64,000 bases of DNA from Luteimonas gilva (GCF_005239095.1 NZ_SZUA01000001.1:832848-896847), one strand, 5' to 3'. Numbered from the stretch's first letter, positions 1-8,790 are shown. Program-made: numbers and translations. Notes: generated from the letters alone by a model not told the origin.

Positions 1-1
1 C

Positions 2-619
2 CGGCCGTTCTCGCCGGGCGACCACGTGGTGATCGACACCCGCGAAGGCAAAATAGTGGCGCTGAGTTCGCGCGCGACGGTGCTGATGACGATGGACGGC
101 AACGAATTGCTGATCCCGAACGCGATGGTGTTCAAGTCGATCATGCTGAACTACTCGCGCAATCCCAAGCGCCGGTTCGACTTCACCGTTTCGATCGACG
201 CCACCGAATCGATCTCCAAGTCGAGCGCCTTGGCGCTGGAGCAAATCGCCAAGGTGCCGGGCGTGCTGAACGACCCCGCGCCTTCGTCCGTGGTCAAGGA
301 TTTCGCGCCGACCGGCATCGTGCTGCAGTTCTTCGGCTGGGTGGACCAGCGCGAGTCCGATTTGGGCAAGACCCGTGGCGAAGCCATCCGCCTGGTCAAG
401 GCCGCCTTCGCCACGGCCGGCATCGATCAGCCGCAGACGACCTACAACATCGTCAGCAAGCGCGCCAGCGCCGAGGAAACGGCGCCGCCGAAGGAAAACG
501 AATCCACCCGCGGCGCGCAGGCCGACACTTCGGTCAACCGCGACATCGACACGCAACTGGCGGCCGCGCAGCGCGCCGAAGACAAGAACCTGCTGGATTC
601 GGGAGAAACCAAGCCATGA
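2..619 (+). CDS. MscS-family mechanosensitive channel, 3' part (5' end outside window)
   Basis: The frame is open from the first bases of the window, so this is the C-terminal part of a longer gene. The visible start RPFSPGDHVVID, then G-K-I-V and the IPN segment (LLIPNAMVF), is the conserved beta domain that follows the pore helix in MscS channels. These inner-membrane channels release solutes when membrane tension rises. About 190 C-terminal residues follow, ending in a charged tail rich in A, E and D. The stop overlaps the pldA start by 4 nt (ATGA), so the two are probably translationally coupled. The membrane helices lie outside the window, so the subfamily cannot be settled. Confidence 0.85.
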   Translation, partial: RPFSPGDHVVIDTREGKIVALSSRATVLMTMDGNELLIPNAMVFKSIMLNYSRNPKRRFDFTVSIDATESISKSSALALEQIAKVPGVLNDPAPSSVVKDFAPTGIVLQFFGWVDQRESDLGKTRGEAIRLVKAAFATAGIDQPQTTYNIVSKRASAEETAPPKENESTRGAQADTSVNRDIDTQLAAAQRAEDKNLLDSGETKP

Positions 620-1779
620 CGGCACGTCGCATCGCGTTCTGCGCGTTGGGCTCGGCTTCGCTGTTCGGCAGCGCCGCCGTCCAGGCCCAAAGCTACCAGC
701 CGGGCACGCCCGAAGCCTGCACCGCGATCGCGGCCGACGCGGAACGCCTGGCTTGTTACGACACCGCCTTGCAGCGGCAAGCGCCGCGGACGCAACAAGC
801 GGATGCGGCGGCCGCGGCGGCGGCGGCCGAACTCAAGGTCGCCAAGCAGGAGCAACAAGCGGACGGGACGCTTACTGCGAAAGAACGCGCCCGGCGCGCG
901 GTCGACGGCCTGTTCGGCCGCGACATGGTCAGCAGCGACGACGCGGCGCTAGCCAATTCCGGCAAAGGTTCTTTGCTCGACCGGCGTTGGGAATTGGCCA
1001 AGGACTCCAAACTCGGTCCGTTCCAATTGCGCGCCTACAAACCGGTCTACTTGTTCCCCGTATTCTGGACCAGCGACAAGAACGAAGCGCCGCATTCGCC
1101 CAACCCGAACAACACCGTCGCCGAGCCCGAGCCGCTGAAGCCGCTGGAAGCCAAATTCCAGATCAGCTTCAAGACCAAGCTGGCCGAGAACCTGTTCGGC
1201 GACAACGGCGACCTGTGGGGCGGCTACACCCAAAGCTCGCGCTGGCAGGTCTACAACGCCGAGATTTCGCGGCCTTTCCGCGAGACCGATTACGAGCCGG
1301 AAGTGATGCTGGTGTTCCGCAACAATTACAGCATCGGCGGTTGGAAGGGGCGGATGACCGGCATCCAACTGACCCACCAATCCAACGGCCGCAGCGATCC
1401 GTTATCGCGCAGCTGGAACCGGGCGATCCTGAATTTCGGCCTAGACCGCGAGAACTGGGCATTGAGCATCCGCCCGTGGTACCGCATTCCGGAAGAGCGC
1501 AAAGACGACAACAACGCCGATATCGAAGATTACGTCGGACGCATGGACGCTACCCTGGTCTACAACAAAGGCGGCCACGAAGTCGCGTTGATGGCGCGCC
1601 ATTCCTTGCGCAGCGGCGACCGCTCGCACGGCGCAGTGCAATTCGATTGGGGATTCCCGATCAACAACCTGCTGCGCGGGCATCTGCAGATTTTCGATGG
1701 GTACGGCGAGAGTCTGATCGACTACAACCACCGCGCGACGTACATCGGCCTGGGTATTTCGCTGTTGGAGTGGTACTGA
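616..1779 (+). CDS. pldA: Outer membrane phospholipase A (OMPLA)
   Basis: Predicted outer membrane beta-barrel enzyme of 387 aa that hydrolyses acyl chains from phospholipids misplaced in the outer leaflet. The active-site block THQSNGRSDPLSRSWNR is unmistakable for the family. H254, S256 and N268 keep the spacing of the E. coli His142/Ser144/Asn156 triad. A signal peptide (residues 1-24, ending AVQAQ) is followed by an alanine/glutamine-rich stretch (about 60-85) not typical of the E. coli enzyme. The C-terminus is LLEWY, an aromatic end as in barrel proteins. The gene overlaps the upstream mscS by 4 nt. Confidence 0.95.
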   Translation: MTARRIAFCALGSASLFGSAAVQAQSYQPGTPEACTAIAADAERLACYDTALQRQAPRTQQADAAAAAAAAELKVAKQEQQADGTLTAKERARRAVDGLFGRDMVSSDDAALANSGKGSLLDRRWELAKDSKLGPFQLRAYKPVYLFPVFWTSDKNEAPHSPNPNNTVAEPEPLKPLEAKFQISFKTKLAENLFGDNGDLWGGYTQSSRWQVYNAEISRPFRETDYEPEVMLVFRNNYSIGGWKGRMTGIQLTHQSNGRSDPLSRSWNRAILNFGLDRENWALSIRPWYRIPEERKDDNNADIEDYVGRMDATLVYNKGGHEVALMARHSLRSGDRSHGAVQFDWGFPINNLLRGHLQIFDGYGESLIDYNHRATYIGLGISLLEWY

Positions 1780-1786
1780 GCCGAAG

Positions 1787-1907
1787 CCCCTCTCCCATCG
1801 GGGGAGGGGTTGGGGTGAGGGTTCGGAGAAGTTGCGGGAGTTTCAGCTTACGCCGTTTCTCCGTACCCTCATCCGCCCTTCGGGCACCTTCTCCCGATGG
1901 GAGAAGG
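1787..1907. repeat. Composite palindromic repeat (CCCCTCTCCC family), two inverted units
   Basis: Left unit CCCCTCTCCC...GGGGAGGGG followed by TTGGGGTGAGGGTTCGG. Right unit is the inverse type, CCCTCATCCGCCC...CTTCTCCC...GGGAGAAGG. The same paired arrangement recurs at 17539-17705, 34195-34341 and 54557-54738. It lies between the convergent genes pldA and the CoA-binding protein, where a strong hairpin could also stop transcription from both sides. Confidence 0.8.
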
Positions 1908-1931
1908 ATGCAAAACACTTCCGTCGGATCG

Positions 1932-2372
1932 TTATGCCCCGCTGCGCCAGCGCCGATGCTCGACCATCATGCATTGGTCTTGGACGACATCGATCCCAGC
2001 CGCCAAGAGGCGTTCCGCGAAAGCGTCGTGACGGATGCCGGTCTGCAGCCACACCGCACGCGGCCGGGCTTTGAGCAGATCGTCCAGATGCGGTTCCAGA
2101 TCTTCGGGCTTGCGGAAAACGGTCACCACGTCCACCCGGCCCGGAACGTCGGCGACGCTGCGATGCACCGGCTTGCCGAGGATGTCGGACACGTCCGGGT
2201 AGTAGACCGGTACCGGCACGATCTCGTAGCCGGCGCGATTCATATACGCCGGAATCATGTGCGCCGGCGCCGGCATGCGGTCTTCCGGCTTGATGCCCAG
2301 CACGGCGATCCGCCGCGTCTGCGCCAGCAAACGATCGATGTCGCGATGGTTCTGGATCAGCGAACCGCGCAT
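1932..2372 (-). CDS. CoA-binding domain protein (YccU-like)
   Basis: A 146-residue Rossmann-fold protein of the CoA-binding family. The core RRIAVLGIKPEDRMPAPAHM and the later VPVYYPDV and VWLQTGI segments match small stand-alone CoA-binding proteins. The biochemical role of this family is not firmly established. The start chosen (MRGSLIQNHRD) overlaps the fumarase stop as TGATG; a longer version would run 16 residues into the fumarase gene without family support. It is transcribed with fumarase, probably by translational coupling. Confidence 0.82.
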   Translation of the reverse strand: MRGSLIQNHRDIDRLLAQTRRIAVLGIKPEDRMPAPAHMIPAYMNRAGYEIVPVPVYYPDVSDILGKPVHRSVADVPGRVDVVTVFRKPEDLEPHLDDLLKARPRAVWLQTGIRHDAFAERLLAAGIDVVQDQCMMVEHRRWRSGA

Positions 2373-3910
2373 CAGGCCGCCTCGATCACGACGGGTATCT
2401 TGCCGATCCGCGCCTGCCATTCGCGCGGGCCGGTCTTATGCACCGACTCGCCGGCCGAATCGACCGCGACCGTCACCGGCATGTCCTGCACCGTGAATTC
2501 GTAGATCGCCTCCATGCCCAGATCCTCGAACGCGACCACGCGCGCGGCCTTGATCGCTTTCGAAACCAGATAAGCCGCGCCGCCGACCGCCATCAGGTAC
2601 ACCGACCGGTGCTTGCGGATCGCTTCGATCGCCGCCGGGCCGCGTTCGGCTTTGCCGACCATGCCCAACAAACCGGTTTCGCTGAGCACTTGTTCGGTGA
2701 ACTTGTCCATGCGCGTGGCTGTGGTCGGGCCGGCCGGGCCCACCGCCTCGTCGCGCACCGGATCGACCGGACCGACGTAATAGATGAAGCGCCCCGCGAA
2801 ATCGACCGGCAGCTTTTCGCCTTTGTTGAGCATGTCGACCATGCGCTTGTGCGCCGCGTCGCGACCGGTGAGCAGCTTGCCGTTGAGCAGCAACACTTCG
2901 CCGGGTTTCCACGATGCGACTTCCTCGCGAGTCACCGTGTCCAAGTTCACACGACGCCCCTTCGACGAGTCGTAAGCCAGCTTCGGCCAATCTTCCAACG
3001 AAGGCGGATCCAGCATCACCGGGCCACTGCCGTCGAGGACGAAATGCGCGTGGCGGGTCGCCGCGCAGTTCGGGATCATCGCGATCGGCAGGTTCGCGGC
3101 GTGGGTCGGATAATCCTTGATCTTGATGTCGAGCACCGTGGTCAGGCCGCCCAGGCCCTGCGCGCCGATGCCGAGCGCGTTGACCTTGTCGTAGATCTCC
3201 AGGCGCAGCTCTTCCAGCCGGTTGGACGGGCCGCGGGCCTGCAAATCGACGATGTCGATCGGCTCCATCAGCGCTTCTTTGGCCAGCAGCATGGCCTTCT
3301 CCGCGGTGCCGCCGATGCCGATGCCGAGCATGCCCGGCGGGCACCAGCCGGCGCCCATCGTCGGCACGGTCTTCAGCACCCAGTCGACGATAGAATCGGA
3401 CGGGTTGAGCATCGCGAATTTGGATTTGGCTTCCGAGCCGCCGCCCTTCGCGGCGACGATCACGTCCACCGTGTCGCCCGGCACCACCGACACGTTGACC
3501 ACCGCCGGCGTGTTGTCGCCGGTGTTCTTGCGGCCGCCGGCCGGGTCGCGCAGCACGCTGGCTCGCAATTTGTTGTCGGGATGGTTGTAGGCGCGGCGCA
3601 CGCCTTCGTTGACCATGTCCTCCACGCCCATCGTGGCGTCCGCCCAGCGCACGTCCATGCCGATCTTCAGGAACACGGTGACGATGCCGGTGTCCTGGCA
3701 GATCGGGCGGTGGCCTTCGGCGCACATCCGCGAATTGATCAGGATCTGGGCCATCGCGTCCTTGGCGGCCGGCGACTCTTCGCGCTCGTAGGCGGCGGCG
3801 AGGTTCCGGATGTAGTCGACCGGGTGGTAATAGCTGATGTACTGCAGGGCGTCGGCGACGCTCTGGATGAGGTCGTCCTGGCGGATGGCGCGGCTGGGGA
3901 GGCTGGTCAC
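2372..3910 (-). CDS. fumA: Fumarate hydratase, class I (iron-sulfur)
   Basis: TCA-cycle enzyme interconverting fumarate and malate, 512 aa. The N-terminal half carries HRPICQDTG (C71), one of the [4Fe-4S] cysteine motifs, with further cysteines in GAGWCPPGMLGIGIGG and NCAATRHAHF. The C-terminal beta domain includes YYVGPVDPVRDEAVGPAGPTT and the TTxRMDKF segment of the family. Length matches the fused alpha-beta class I enzyme rather than the split form. The predicted start is GTG; a TAAAAT hexamer lies about 35 nt upstream. The next gene (CoA-binding protein) overlaps its stop. Class I is oxygen- and iron-sensitive; no class II gene is visible in the window. The symbol is by family, not by tested orthology. 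Confidence 0.93.
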   Translation of the reverse strand: MTSLPSRAIRQDDLIQSVADALQYISYYHPVDYIRNLAAAYEREESPAAKDAMAQILINSRMCAEGHRPICQDTGIVTVFLKIGMDVRWADATMGVEDMVNEGVRRAYNHPDNKLRASVLRDPAGGRKNTGDNTPAVVNVSVVPGDTVDVIVAAKGGGSEAKSKFAMLNPSDSIVDWVLKTVPTMGAGWCPPGMLGIGIGGTAEKAMLLAKEALMEPIDIVDLQARGPSNRLEELRLEIYDKVNALGIGAQGLGGLTTVLDIKIKDYPTHAANLPIAMIPNCAATRHAHFVLDGSGPVMLDPPSLEDWPKLAYDSSKGRRVNLDTVTREEVASWKPGEVLLLNGKLLTGRDAAHKRMVDMLNKGEKLPVDFAGRFIYYVGPVDPVRDEAVGPAGPTTATRMDKFTEQVLSETGLLGMVGKAERGPAAIEAIRKHRSVYLMAVGGAAYLVSKAIKAARVVAFEDLGMEAIYEFTVQDMPVTVAVDSAGESVHKTGPREWQARIGKIPVVIEAA

Positions 3911-4007
3911 GGTGGGTCGGCGGGCTGAAAGCGGGCTGAGCCGATTATTTTAGCGCGCCCGCCGGACATCTCCGGCCTTAAACCTTCCACCGTGGTCGGG
4001 CATCTGA

Positions 4008-4604
4008 ATGAGTATGCTGATGGCCACGATGACCGAGCTGATGCCCGCCACCGCGATGGCCGCGCCCGCGCAGGACACCGACGAAGCGCTGGTGCGCGCG
4101 TCCAGCGCGGGCGATATGGGCGCTTTCGAGGCGCTCTACCGCCGGCACCTGGGCCGGGTCCATGGCGTGATCCTGCGCCTGGTGGGCGGCCAGAACGGCC
4201 GGGCCGAAGACCTGACCCAGGAAGCTTTCGTGAGGGCATGGCAGGCGCTGCCGTCGTACCGTTTCGAAAGCGCCTTCGGCACTTGGCTGTATCGGCTGGC
4301 GGCCAACACGGCGCTGATGGAATTGCGTTCGCGCCGCAGCCAGCCGCTGATGGACGCCGACGACGGCTACGATGGCCTGGGCAGCGTCGATTCGGCCGGG
4401 TATACCACGGCCCTGTCGGCGGATCTGGAAAAAGTGGTGGCCAGCTTGCCGCCGCGTGCGCGCGCTGTCCTGGTGCTGCACGATGTGGAAGGCTGGAAGC
4501 ACGAAGAAATCGCCGCCGAGCTGGACATGGCGGTGGGCAGTTCGAAAGCGCAGTTGCACCGGGCACGCATGCTGTTGCGGACCCGGCTCGGAGGTGAAGC
4601 ATGA
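4008..4604 (+). CDS. ECF-type RNA polymerase sigma factor
   Basis: 198 aa. Region 2 is seen in LYRRHLGRVHGVILRLVG...AEDLTQEAFVRAWQAL, with GTWLYRLAANTALMELR at region 2.4. Region 4 is seen in LPPRARAVLVLHDVEGWKHEEIA...GSSKAQLHRAR, a helix-turn-helix for the -35 element. These are the two domains of extracytoplasmic-function sigma factors. The next gene overlaps by 4 nt and encodes its likely anti-sigma factor. Three in-frame ATGs lie close together (4008, 4020, 4029) with no clear Shine-Dalgarno, so the start is uncertain by a few residues. It probably controls itself and the downstream DUF4097 gene. Confidence 0.93.
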   Translation: MSMLMATMTELMPATAMAAPAQDTDEALVRASSAGDMGAFEALYRRHLGRVHGVILRLVGGQNGRAEDLTQEAFVRAWQALPSYRFESAFGTWLYRLAANTALMELRSRRSQPLMDADDGYDGLGSVDSAGYTTALSADLEKVVASLPPRARAVLVLHDVEGWKHEEIAAELDMAVGSSKAQLHRARMLLRTRLGGEA

Positions 4605-5179
4605 CCACGCACGACTACAACGCGATGCCGCAAGACCCCGACGGCCTGCCCGACGCGCTGCGCTGGCAGCTGCGCGGCCTGCGCCGCGAGGCGATGCCGG
4701 AGCGCGATCTGTGGGCCGGCATCTCCGCCCGCATCGCTGCGGAACCCGTCGCCGCGCAAACTGCGCCGGCGCATGCGGTCGCCCTGCCCTCGCCGCGGCG
4801 CAATCTTGGCTGGCTGGCGATGGCGGCTTCGGTCGCCTTGGCGGTCGGCCTGGTATGGCAACTGCGGCCGGCCGGAACCGAAGCCGTTTCCCAATCCGAA
4901 TCCTTCGCCAGCGCCGCACCGCATGCCGATCCCACCACCGCGATCCTGATTTCGCGCGAGGCTTCGGCCATGACTTGGGAATACAAGGCCGCCTTGCGCG
5001 AGATCGACGCCCATAACCGCCCGATCGCCAACGCCGCCGCCCTGCGCCAGCTGGACCGCAGCGCCGCGGAAGTGCGCAGCGCCCTCGCCCAGAACCCCGA
5101 CGCCCGTTTCCTGCTCGAGCGGCTGCAGAAGCTTTACGCGCAGCGGCTCGCGCTGACCCAACGCCTCGCTTTGAGTTGA
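4601..5179 (+). CDS. Membrane-anchored anti-sigma factor (putative)
   Basis: 192 aa, starting inside the stop of the sigma factor gene (ATGA). A cytoplasmic N-terminal region of about 65 residues is followed by one hydrophobic segment (LGWLAMAASVALAVGLVWQL) and a roughly 110-residue periplasmic part with helical charged sequence. Topology and position are those of anti-sigma factors that hold an ECF sigma at the membrane. No HxxxCxxC zinc motif is seen, so it is not a zinc-binding anti-sigma of the ZAS type. Function is inferred from context and topology. Confidence 0.75.
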   Translation: MTTHDYNAMPQDPDGLPDALRWQLRGLRREAMPERDLWAGISARIAAEPVAAQTAPAHAVALPSPRRNLGWLAMAASVALAVGLVWQLRPAGTEAVSQSESFASAAPHADPTTAILISREASAMTWEYKAALREIDAHNRPIANAAALRQLDRSAAEVRSALAQNPDARFLLERLQKLYAQRLALTQRLALS

Positions 5180-5205
5180 AATCGAGCATTACCCGGAGAA
5201 ACACC

Positions 5206-6090
5206 ATGAAACTGCATCTGCTCACCCTGGCCCTGCTTGTCGGCATCGCCGCTCCGGCCTGGGCGGCCAAGCCCATCGACGAAACCCGCTCGCTGAACCC
5301 GCGCGGCACGGTCAGCGTCGAGAACGTGAAGGGCCGCATCGAAGTGCGGGTCTGGGACAAGCCGCAGGTGCACATCGGCGGCAGCCTGGGCGACGGCGTC
5401 GAGCAGTTCGAAATCGACGGCAGCGGCGACCGCCTCGACATCGAAGTGAAGTATCCGAACAACAGCCGCAACAGCGAACCCACGAATCTGGTGCTGCAGG
5501 TGCCGACCCTGGCCAGCCTGGACATCGACGGCGTCGCGGTCGATATCGACGTCGTCGGCACCGCCGGCGCCGAGCTCAACGTCGACAGCGTCAGCGGCAG
5601 CGTGACCGTGGCCGGCGCGCCGCGCCGCGCCGACATCGAAAGCGTCAGCGGCGAAGTCCGGGTCACGCTCAACAGCAGCGAAGTCAGCGTGCAGTCGGTC
5701 AGCGGCAACGTCGACTTGCGCGGCCGCTTGAACGGCAGCGTCGAAGCCGAAACCGTCTCCGGCGACCTGCGAGTGGATACCCGCGGCGAACGCCTGCGCA
5801 GCCTCAGCGCCAGCAGCGTGTCCGGCAACATCGGCATCCGCGGCGCCCTGGCCGACGGCGGCAAGATCAGCACCGAATCGGTCAGCGGCAACATCGAGAT
5901 CGCGATGCCGAAATCGCTGTCGGCTAAGGTCAGCGGCGAAAGCTTCAGCGGCGACCTCAGCGCTCCCGGCGCGCACGTCAACCGTGCCAAGTACGGCCCC
6001 GGTTCGGACTTCGAACAGCGCTACGGCGGCGGCAACGGCGAGATCCGCATCGAGACCTTTTCCGGCACCGGCCGCCTCGATCTGAACTGA
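5206..6090 (+). CDS. Exported DUF4097-type beta-repeat protein
   Basis: The start at 5206 follows a CGGAG ribosome site and gives a clean signal peptide (MKLHLLTLALLVGIAAPAWA). The mature protein is a run of short beta-strand repeats built on S-V-S-G-x-[VIL] (VDSVSGSVTVAG, IESVSGEVRVTL, VQSVSGNVDLRG, AETVSGDLRVDT, TESVSGNIEIAM). This is the pattern of DUF4097 beta-solenoid proteins, sometimes described as putative adhesins. It directly follows the ECF sigma/anti-sigma pair on the same strand, so it is a likely target or sensor of that pathway. Its biochemical role is unknown. Confidence 0.8.
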   Translation: MKLHLLTLALLVGIAAPAWAAKPIDETRSLNPRGTVSVENVKGRIEVRVWDKPQVHIGGSLGDGVEQFEIDGSGDRLDIEVKYPNNSRNSEPTNLVLQVPTLASLDIDGVAVDIDVVGTAGAELNVDSVSGSVTVAGAPRRADIESVSGEVRVTLNSSEVSVQSVSGNVDLRGRLNGSVEAETVSGDLRVDTRGERLRSLSASSVSGNIGIRGALADGGKISTESVSGNIEIAMPKSLSAKVSGESFSGDLSAPGAHVNRAKYGPGSDFEQRYGGGNGEIRIETFSGTGRLDLN

Positions 6091-6102
6091 CGCGACCCGA
6101 AC

Positions 6103-6147
6103 GCCTCCGGCGGCATCCATAGCGAAATACTTCACTCCGCCGGAGGC
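6103..6147 (+). promoter_or_regulatory. Perfect 11-bp stem-loop covering the ribosome site of the next gene
   Basis: GCCTCCGGCGG (6103-6113) and CCGCCGGAGGC (6137-6147) pair perfectly around a 23-nt loop. The right arm holds the GGAGG Shine-Dalgarno, four nt before the ATG at 6151. The hairpin would hide the ribosome site unless opened. It has no T-run, so it is a weak candidate for a terminator of the upstream gene. Confidence 0.55.
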
Positions 6148-6150
6148 TTC

Positions 6151-7626
6151 ATGCGACATCTGATCGCCATCGTGGCGCTGCTGATCTGTAGCGCCGGTTC
6201 GGCCATCGCCGCCGAATCGCCGAACACCGCCGATTCCACCCAGGCGGTCATGGACCGCACCTTCCAGCGCCTGGGCGCCGAGTTCATCAAAAACGGCCGC
6301 ACGGACGGGATGTCGATCGCGGTGGTCAAGGACGGCAAAGCCCACTTCTACAATTTCGGCTCGACGACGCGCAAAAAGACGCAGGCCCCCACCGAGCGTT
6401 CCGTCTACGAAATCGGTTCGATCAGCAAGATCTTCACCTCGCTGCTGTTGGCGCACGCGGTCAACGAAGGCAAGATCGGCCTGCAGGACGACATCCGCCG
6501 CTATTTGCCCGGCGAATATCCCGATCTCGCCTACGAAGGCACCCCCGTCCGCATCGTCGATTTAGCGAATACGACGTCGGCCCTGCCCGACAATCTGCCC
6601 AATCCCTTTCCGCAAGGCAAAGTCGATCCCGACAAGGCGCCCTTCATCGCGCTGGAAGCGATGAAGGGCTTCAAGCAGGATCAGGTCTACGAAGAACTGA
6701 AGACCGCCAAGCTCAGCGCCAAGCCCGGTACGAAGCCGCAGCATTCGAATCTGGCCGCGGACCTGCTAGGACGGATCCTCGAAAAAATTTACGGCGAGCC
6801 TTACGAAACGCTGGTCGCGCGCTATATCGAAAAGCCTTTCGGCATGGCCTCCGGCACCGGCCGCGGCCGCGCGGCCGATGAAGTGGACGGCTACAACAAA
6901 CGGCAAGTGGCCATGCCGCGCATATACGACCGCGCATTCCTCATGGCGGGCGGATTGCGTTACAGCACGGCGGACATGGCGAAGTTCCTGGCCGCGGAAT
7001 TGGCTGCGGCCGACCCCGCGATCCGCCTCAGCCAGCAACCGGCCTGGGGCGATCCGGACGATTTCGCGGTCGGTTTGAATTGGACCTTGAGCAAGACCGT
7101 CGACGGCAAGCCGCGCCTGCGCATGTCAGGCAGCACGTTCGGCTGCTCGAGCTACATCGAAATGTATCCAGACATGGACTACGGCATCGTCCTGCTCGCC
7201 AACCGGCCGGGCGAAACCCAGAACGAAATGCAGGACCTGGCGAACAAGGCGCTGGAGGAAATCTGGGGCAAGCCGCCTGCGCTGGCGACGCTCGAGAAAG
7301 GATTGCAAGCGGACGGCTACCGCAACGCCGCGCGGGTCGTCGCCGAGGTGAAGCGCAAGCACCCCGAACTGCATCTGACCGAAGACTACGTCAACGCCTG
7401 GGGCTACCGGCTGCTCGGCGAAAACAAAGTCCAACAGGCCGGCGGCCTGTTCCGCTACAACGCCGAACGATGGCCCAAGAGCTGGAACGCCTTCGACAGC
7501 CTGGCCGAAGCCTACGAAAAGCTGGGCGACAAGCCGCGCGCGATCGCCAACTACAAGAAATCGCTCGAACTCGATCCGAAGAACCAGAACGCCGTCGAGC
7601 ATCTGAAGAAGCTCGAGGCGCGCTGA
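6151..7626 (+). CDS. Beta-lactamase/PBP-like serine hydrolase with C-terminal TPRs
   Basis: 491 aa with signal peptide (residues 1-20, ending SAIA). Residues about 35-385 form a class C beta-lactamase-like fold. The S-x-x-K motif is S90-I-S-K93 in YEIGSISKIF. The Y-x-N position reads H198-S-N200, so the usual tyrosine is replaced by histidine. The HTSG segment reads TTSA. Residues about 390-490 form tetratricopeptide repeats, including NAFDSLAEAYEKLGDKPRA and NYKKSLELDPKNQNA. It is likely periplasmic. Members hydrolyse esters, D-amino acid peptides or beta-lactams; the substrate cannot be read from sequence. The ribosome site is within a hairpin. Confidence 0.85.
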   Translation: MRHLIAIVALLICSAGSAIAAESPNTADSTQAVMDRTFQRLGAEFIKNGRTDGMSIAVVKDGKAHFYNFGSTTRKKTQAPTERSVYEIGSISKIFTSLLLAHAVNEGKIGLQDDIRRYLPGEYPDLAYEGTPVRIVDLANTTSALPDNLPNPFPQGKVDPDKAPFIALEAMKGFKQDQVYEELKTAKLSAKPGTKPQHSNLAADLLGRILEKIYGEPYETLVARYIEKPFGMASGTGRGRAADEVDGYNKRQVAMPRIYDRAFLMAGGLRYSTADMAKFLAAELAAADPAIRLSQQPAWGDPDDFAVGLNWTLSKTVDGKPRLRMSGSTFGCSSYIEMYPDMDYGIVLLANRPGETQNEMQDLANKALEEIWGKPPALATLEKGLQADGYRNAARVVAEVKRKHPELHLTEDYVNAWGYRLLGENKVQQAGGLFRYNAERWPKSWNAFDSLAEAYEKLGDKPRAIANYKKSLELDPKNQNAVEHLKKLEAR

Positions 7627-7663
7627 ATCGCGCTTGCGGTCCGCAGCGGATTCTTTGCCTCCC

Positions 7664-8662
7664 CTAAAGCCGGGTCTTCGAACGGTTCGCGAGATCGGCG
7701 TCGATGTCGACGCCGGTTTCGCGCTTGACCAGGGCAGCCATCGCGGCCGAATCCAGATCGCCGCGGGTGGCGGCGACGGCGGCGAACCAACGGCGCATCG
7801 CATCGTCGCCGGCTTCGCGCGAGACCCGTTGGAATAGCGCGTCCGCGGCCGCGTAACTCGCGGCTTCGGCCAGCCCCTGCGCCTCGGCTTCTTGTTCGGA
7901 CTCGGATACCGACAATATCGGCGCTTGCGTGCCTCGGCCGACGTTAGCGGCTGGGTCGGCGCGCATGCGCCACCGGCGAAGATCGATCGAGCCGTCGGCC
8001 TGAGCGAGATTGTCGGCGCGATTCGCGCGCGCCCGCCGCGCTGCCGCGGGCGCGTAACGCTCGCTGATGCGCATGCCGAGCCACTCGGCTTGGCCTTCCA
8101 CGAACCAGCGCGGCAGCTCGCGGTGCGATCCGTACATGGAATGCTGCAGTGCGTGGACTTGTTCGTGCGGGATCAAAACGTCCAGCGCGAAATGCCCGTC
8201 GAGCGGGCCGATCGGCGACGTCGCCGGGCGGCCGTCGGCCTGCATCGGGACGGTCCACACGATCTCCTTCGAACCCAATGCCGCTGCGAGCCGTCCTTCT
8301 GGATCTCGCGCGAACAGGACCGGATGCCAACGGATGTTTGCAACAGGCGCCGCCGCTGCAACGGCGATATCCGCATACATGCTCGCCAAGCGCGGCGCGG
8401 ACGTAAGCGCATGCCGCTCGGATGCCGCATCGAAATATAAATCGAAGGCCGGGCCCGCCTTGGCGACCGCTCGCACACGCGTGACGCCGGCTTGTCCGGA
8501 AGCGGTGCGATCCAAGTGCAGCCCCTCGACAGGCGTCGCCCTGGCGGGCGTATCGGCCCTCGGCATCTGACAAGCCGTCGACGCCCATGCGATGCTGCCG
8601 GCCAGCATGGCGAACCGGCCGCATCGCGTCGCCTTGGCGAAAAGCGCGAGACTGTTGCTCAT
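7664..8662 (-). CDS. Putative zinc metallopeptidase-like lipoprotein
   Basis: 332 aa. The N-terminus has a hydrophobic segment ending in ASTAC, a possible lipobox, so the protein may be a periplasmic or outer membrane lipoprotein. In the middle, HEQVHALQHSMYG followed by WFVEGQAEWLG gives the HExxH plus downstream glutamate arrangement of gluzincin peptidases (MA-like clan). No named family is recognised. A long helical C-terminus follows. Its stop is close to the end of the convergent serine hydrolase gene. Function as a protease is inferred from the motif only. Confidence 0.65.
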   Translation of the reverse strand: MSNSLALFAKATRCGRFAMLAGSIAWASTACQMPRADTPARATPVEGLHLDRTASGQAGVTRVRAVAKAGPAFDLYFDAASERHALTSAPRLASMYADIAVAAAAPVANIRWHPVLFARDPEGRLAAALGSKEIVWTVPMQADGRPATSPIGPLDGHFALDVLIPHEQVHALQHSMYGSHRELPRWFVEGQAEWLGMRISERYAPAAARRARANRADNLAQADGSIDLRRWRMRADPAANVGRGTQAPILSVSESEQEAEAQGLAEAASYAAADALFQRVSREAGDDAMRRWFAAVAATRGDLDSAAMAALVKRETGVDIDADLANRSKTRL

Positions 8663-8790
8663 CGTCCCTGCTCACAAGATTCGCCGTATACCTTGCGCAA
8701 AGAATAGATCCAGCGCCAGTACCAATTCGGCGCATTCGCGGCTTGGCACGGATCGCAGGCTCGTGAAGGCGGATCGCGGCCGTCATCGTG

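Noticed and set aside
375-2504. 709-codon plus-strand ORF across mscS, pldA and the CoA-binding gene
   Set aside because: It crosses two real genes in another frame and runs through the palindromic repeat; the product is arginine/proline-rich.
2438-3928. 496-codon plus-strand ORF opposite fumarase
   Set aside because: Antisense shadow of a well-conserved gene; the product is rich in H, R and V with no recognisable domain.
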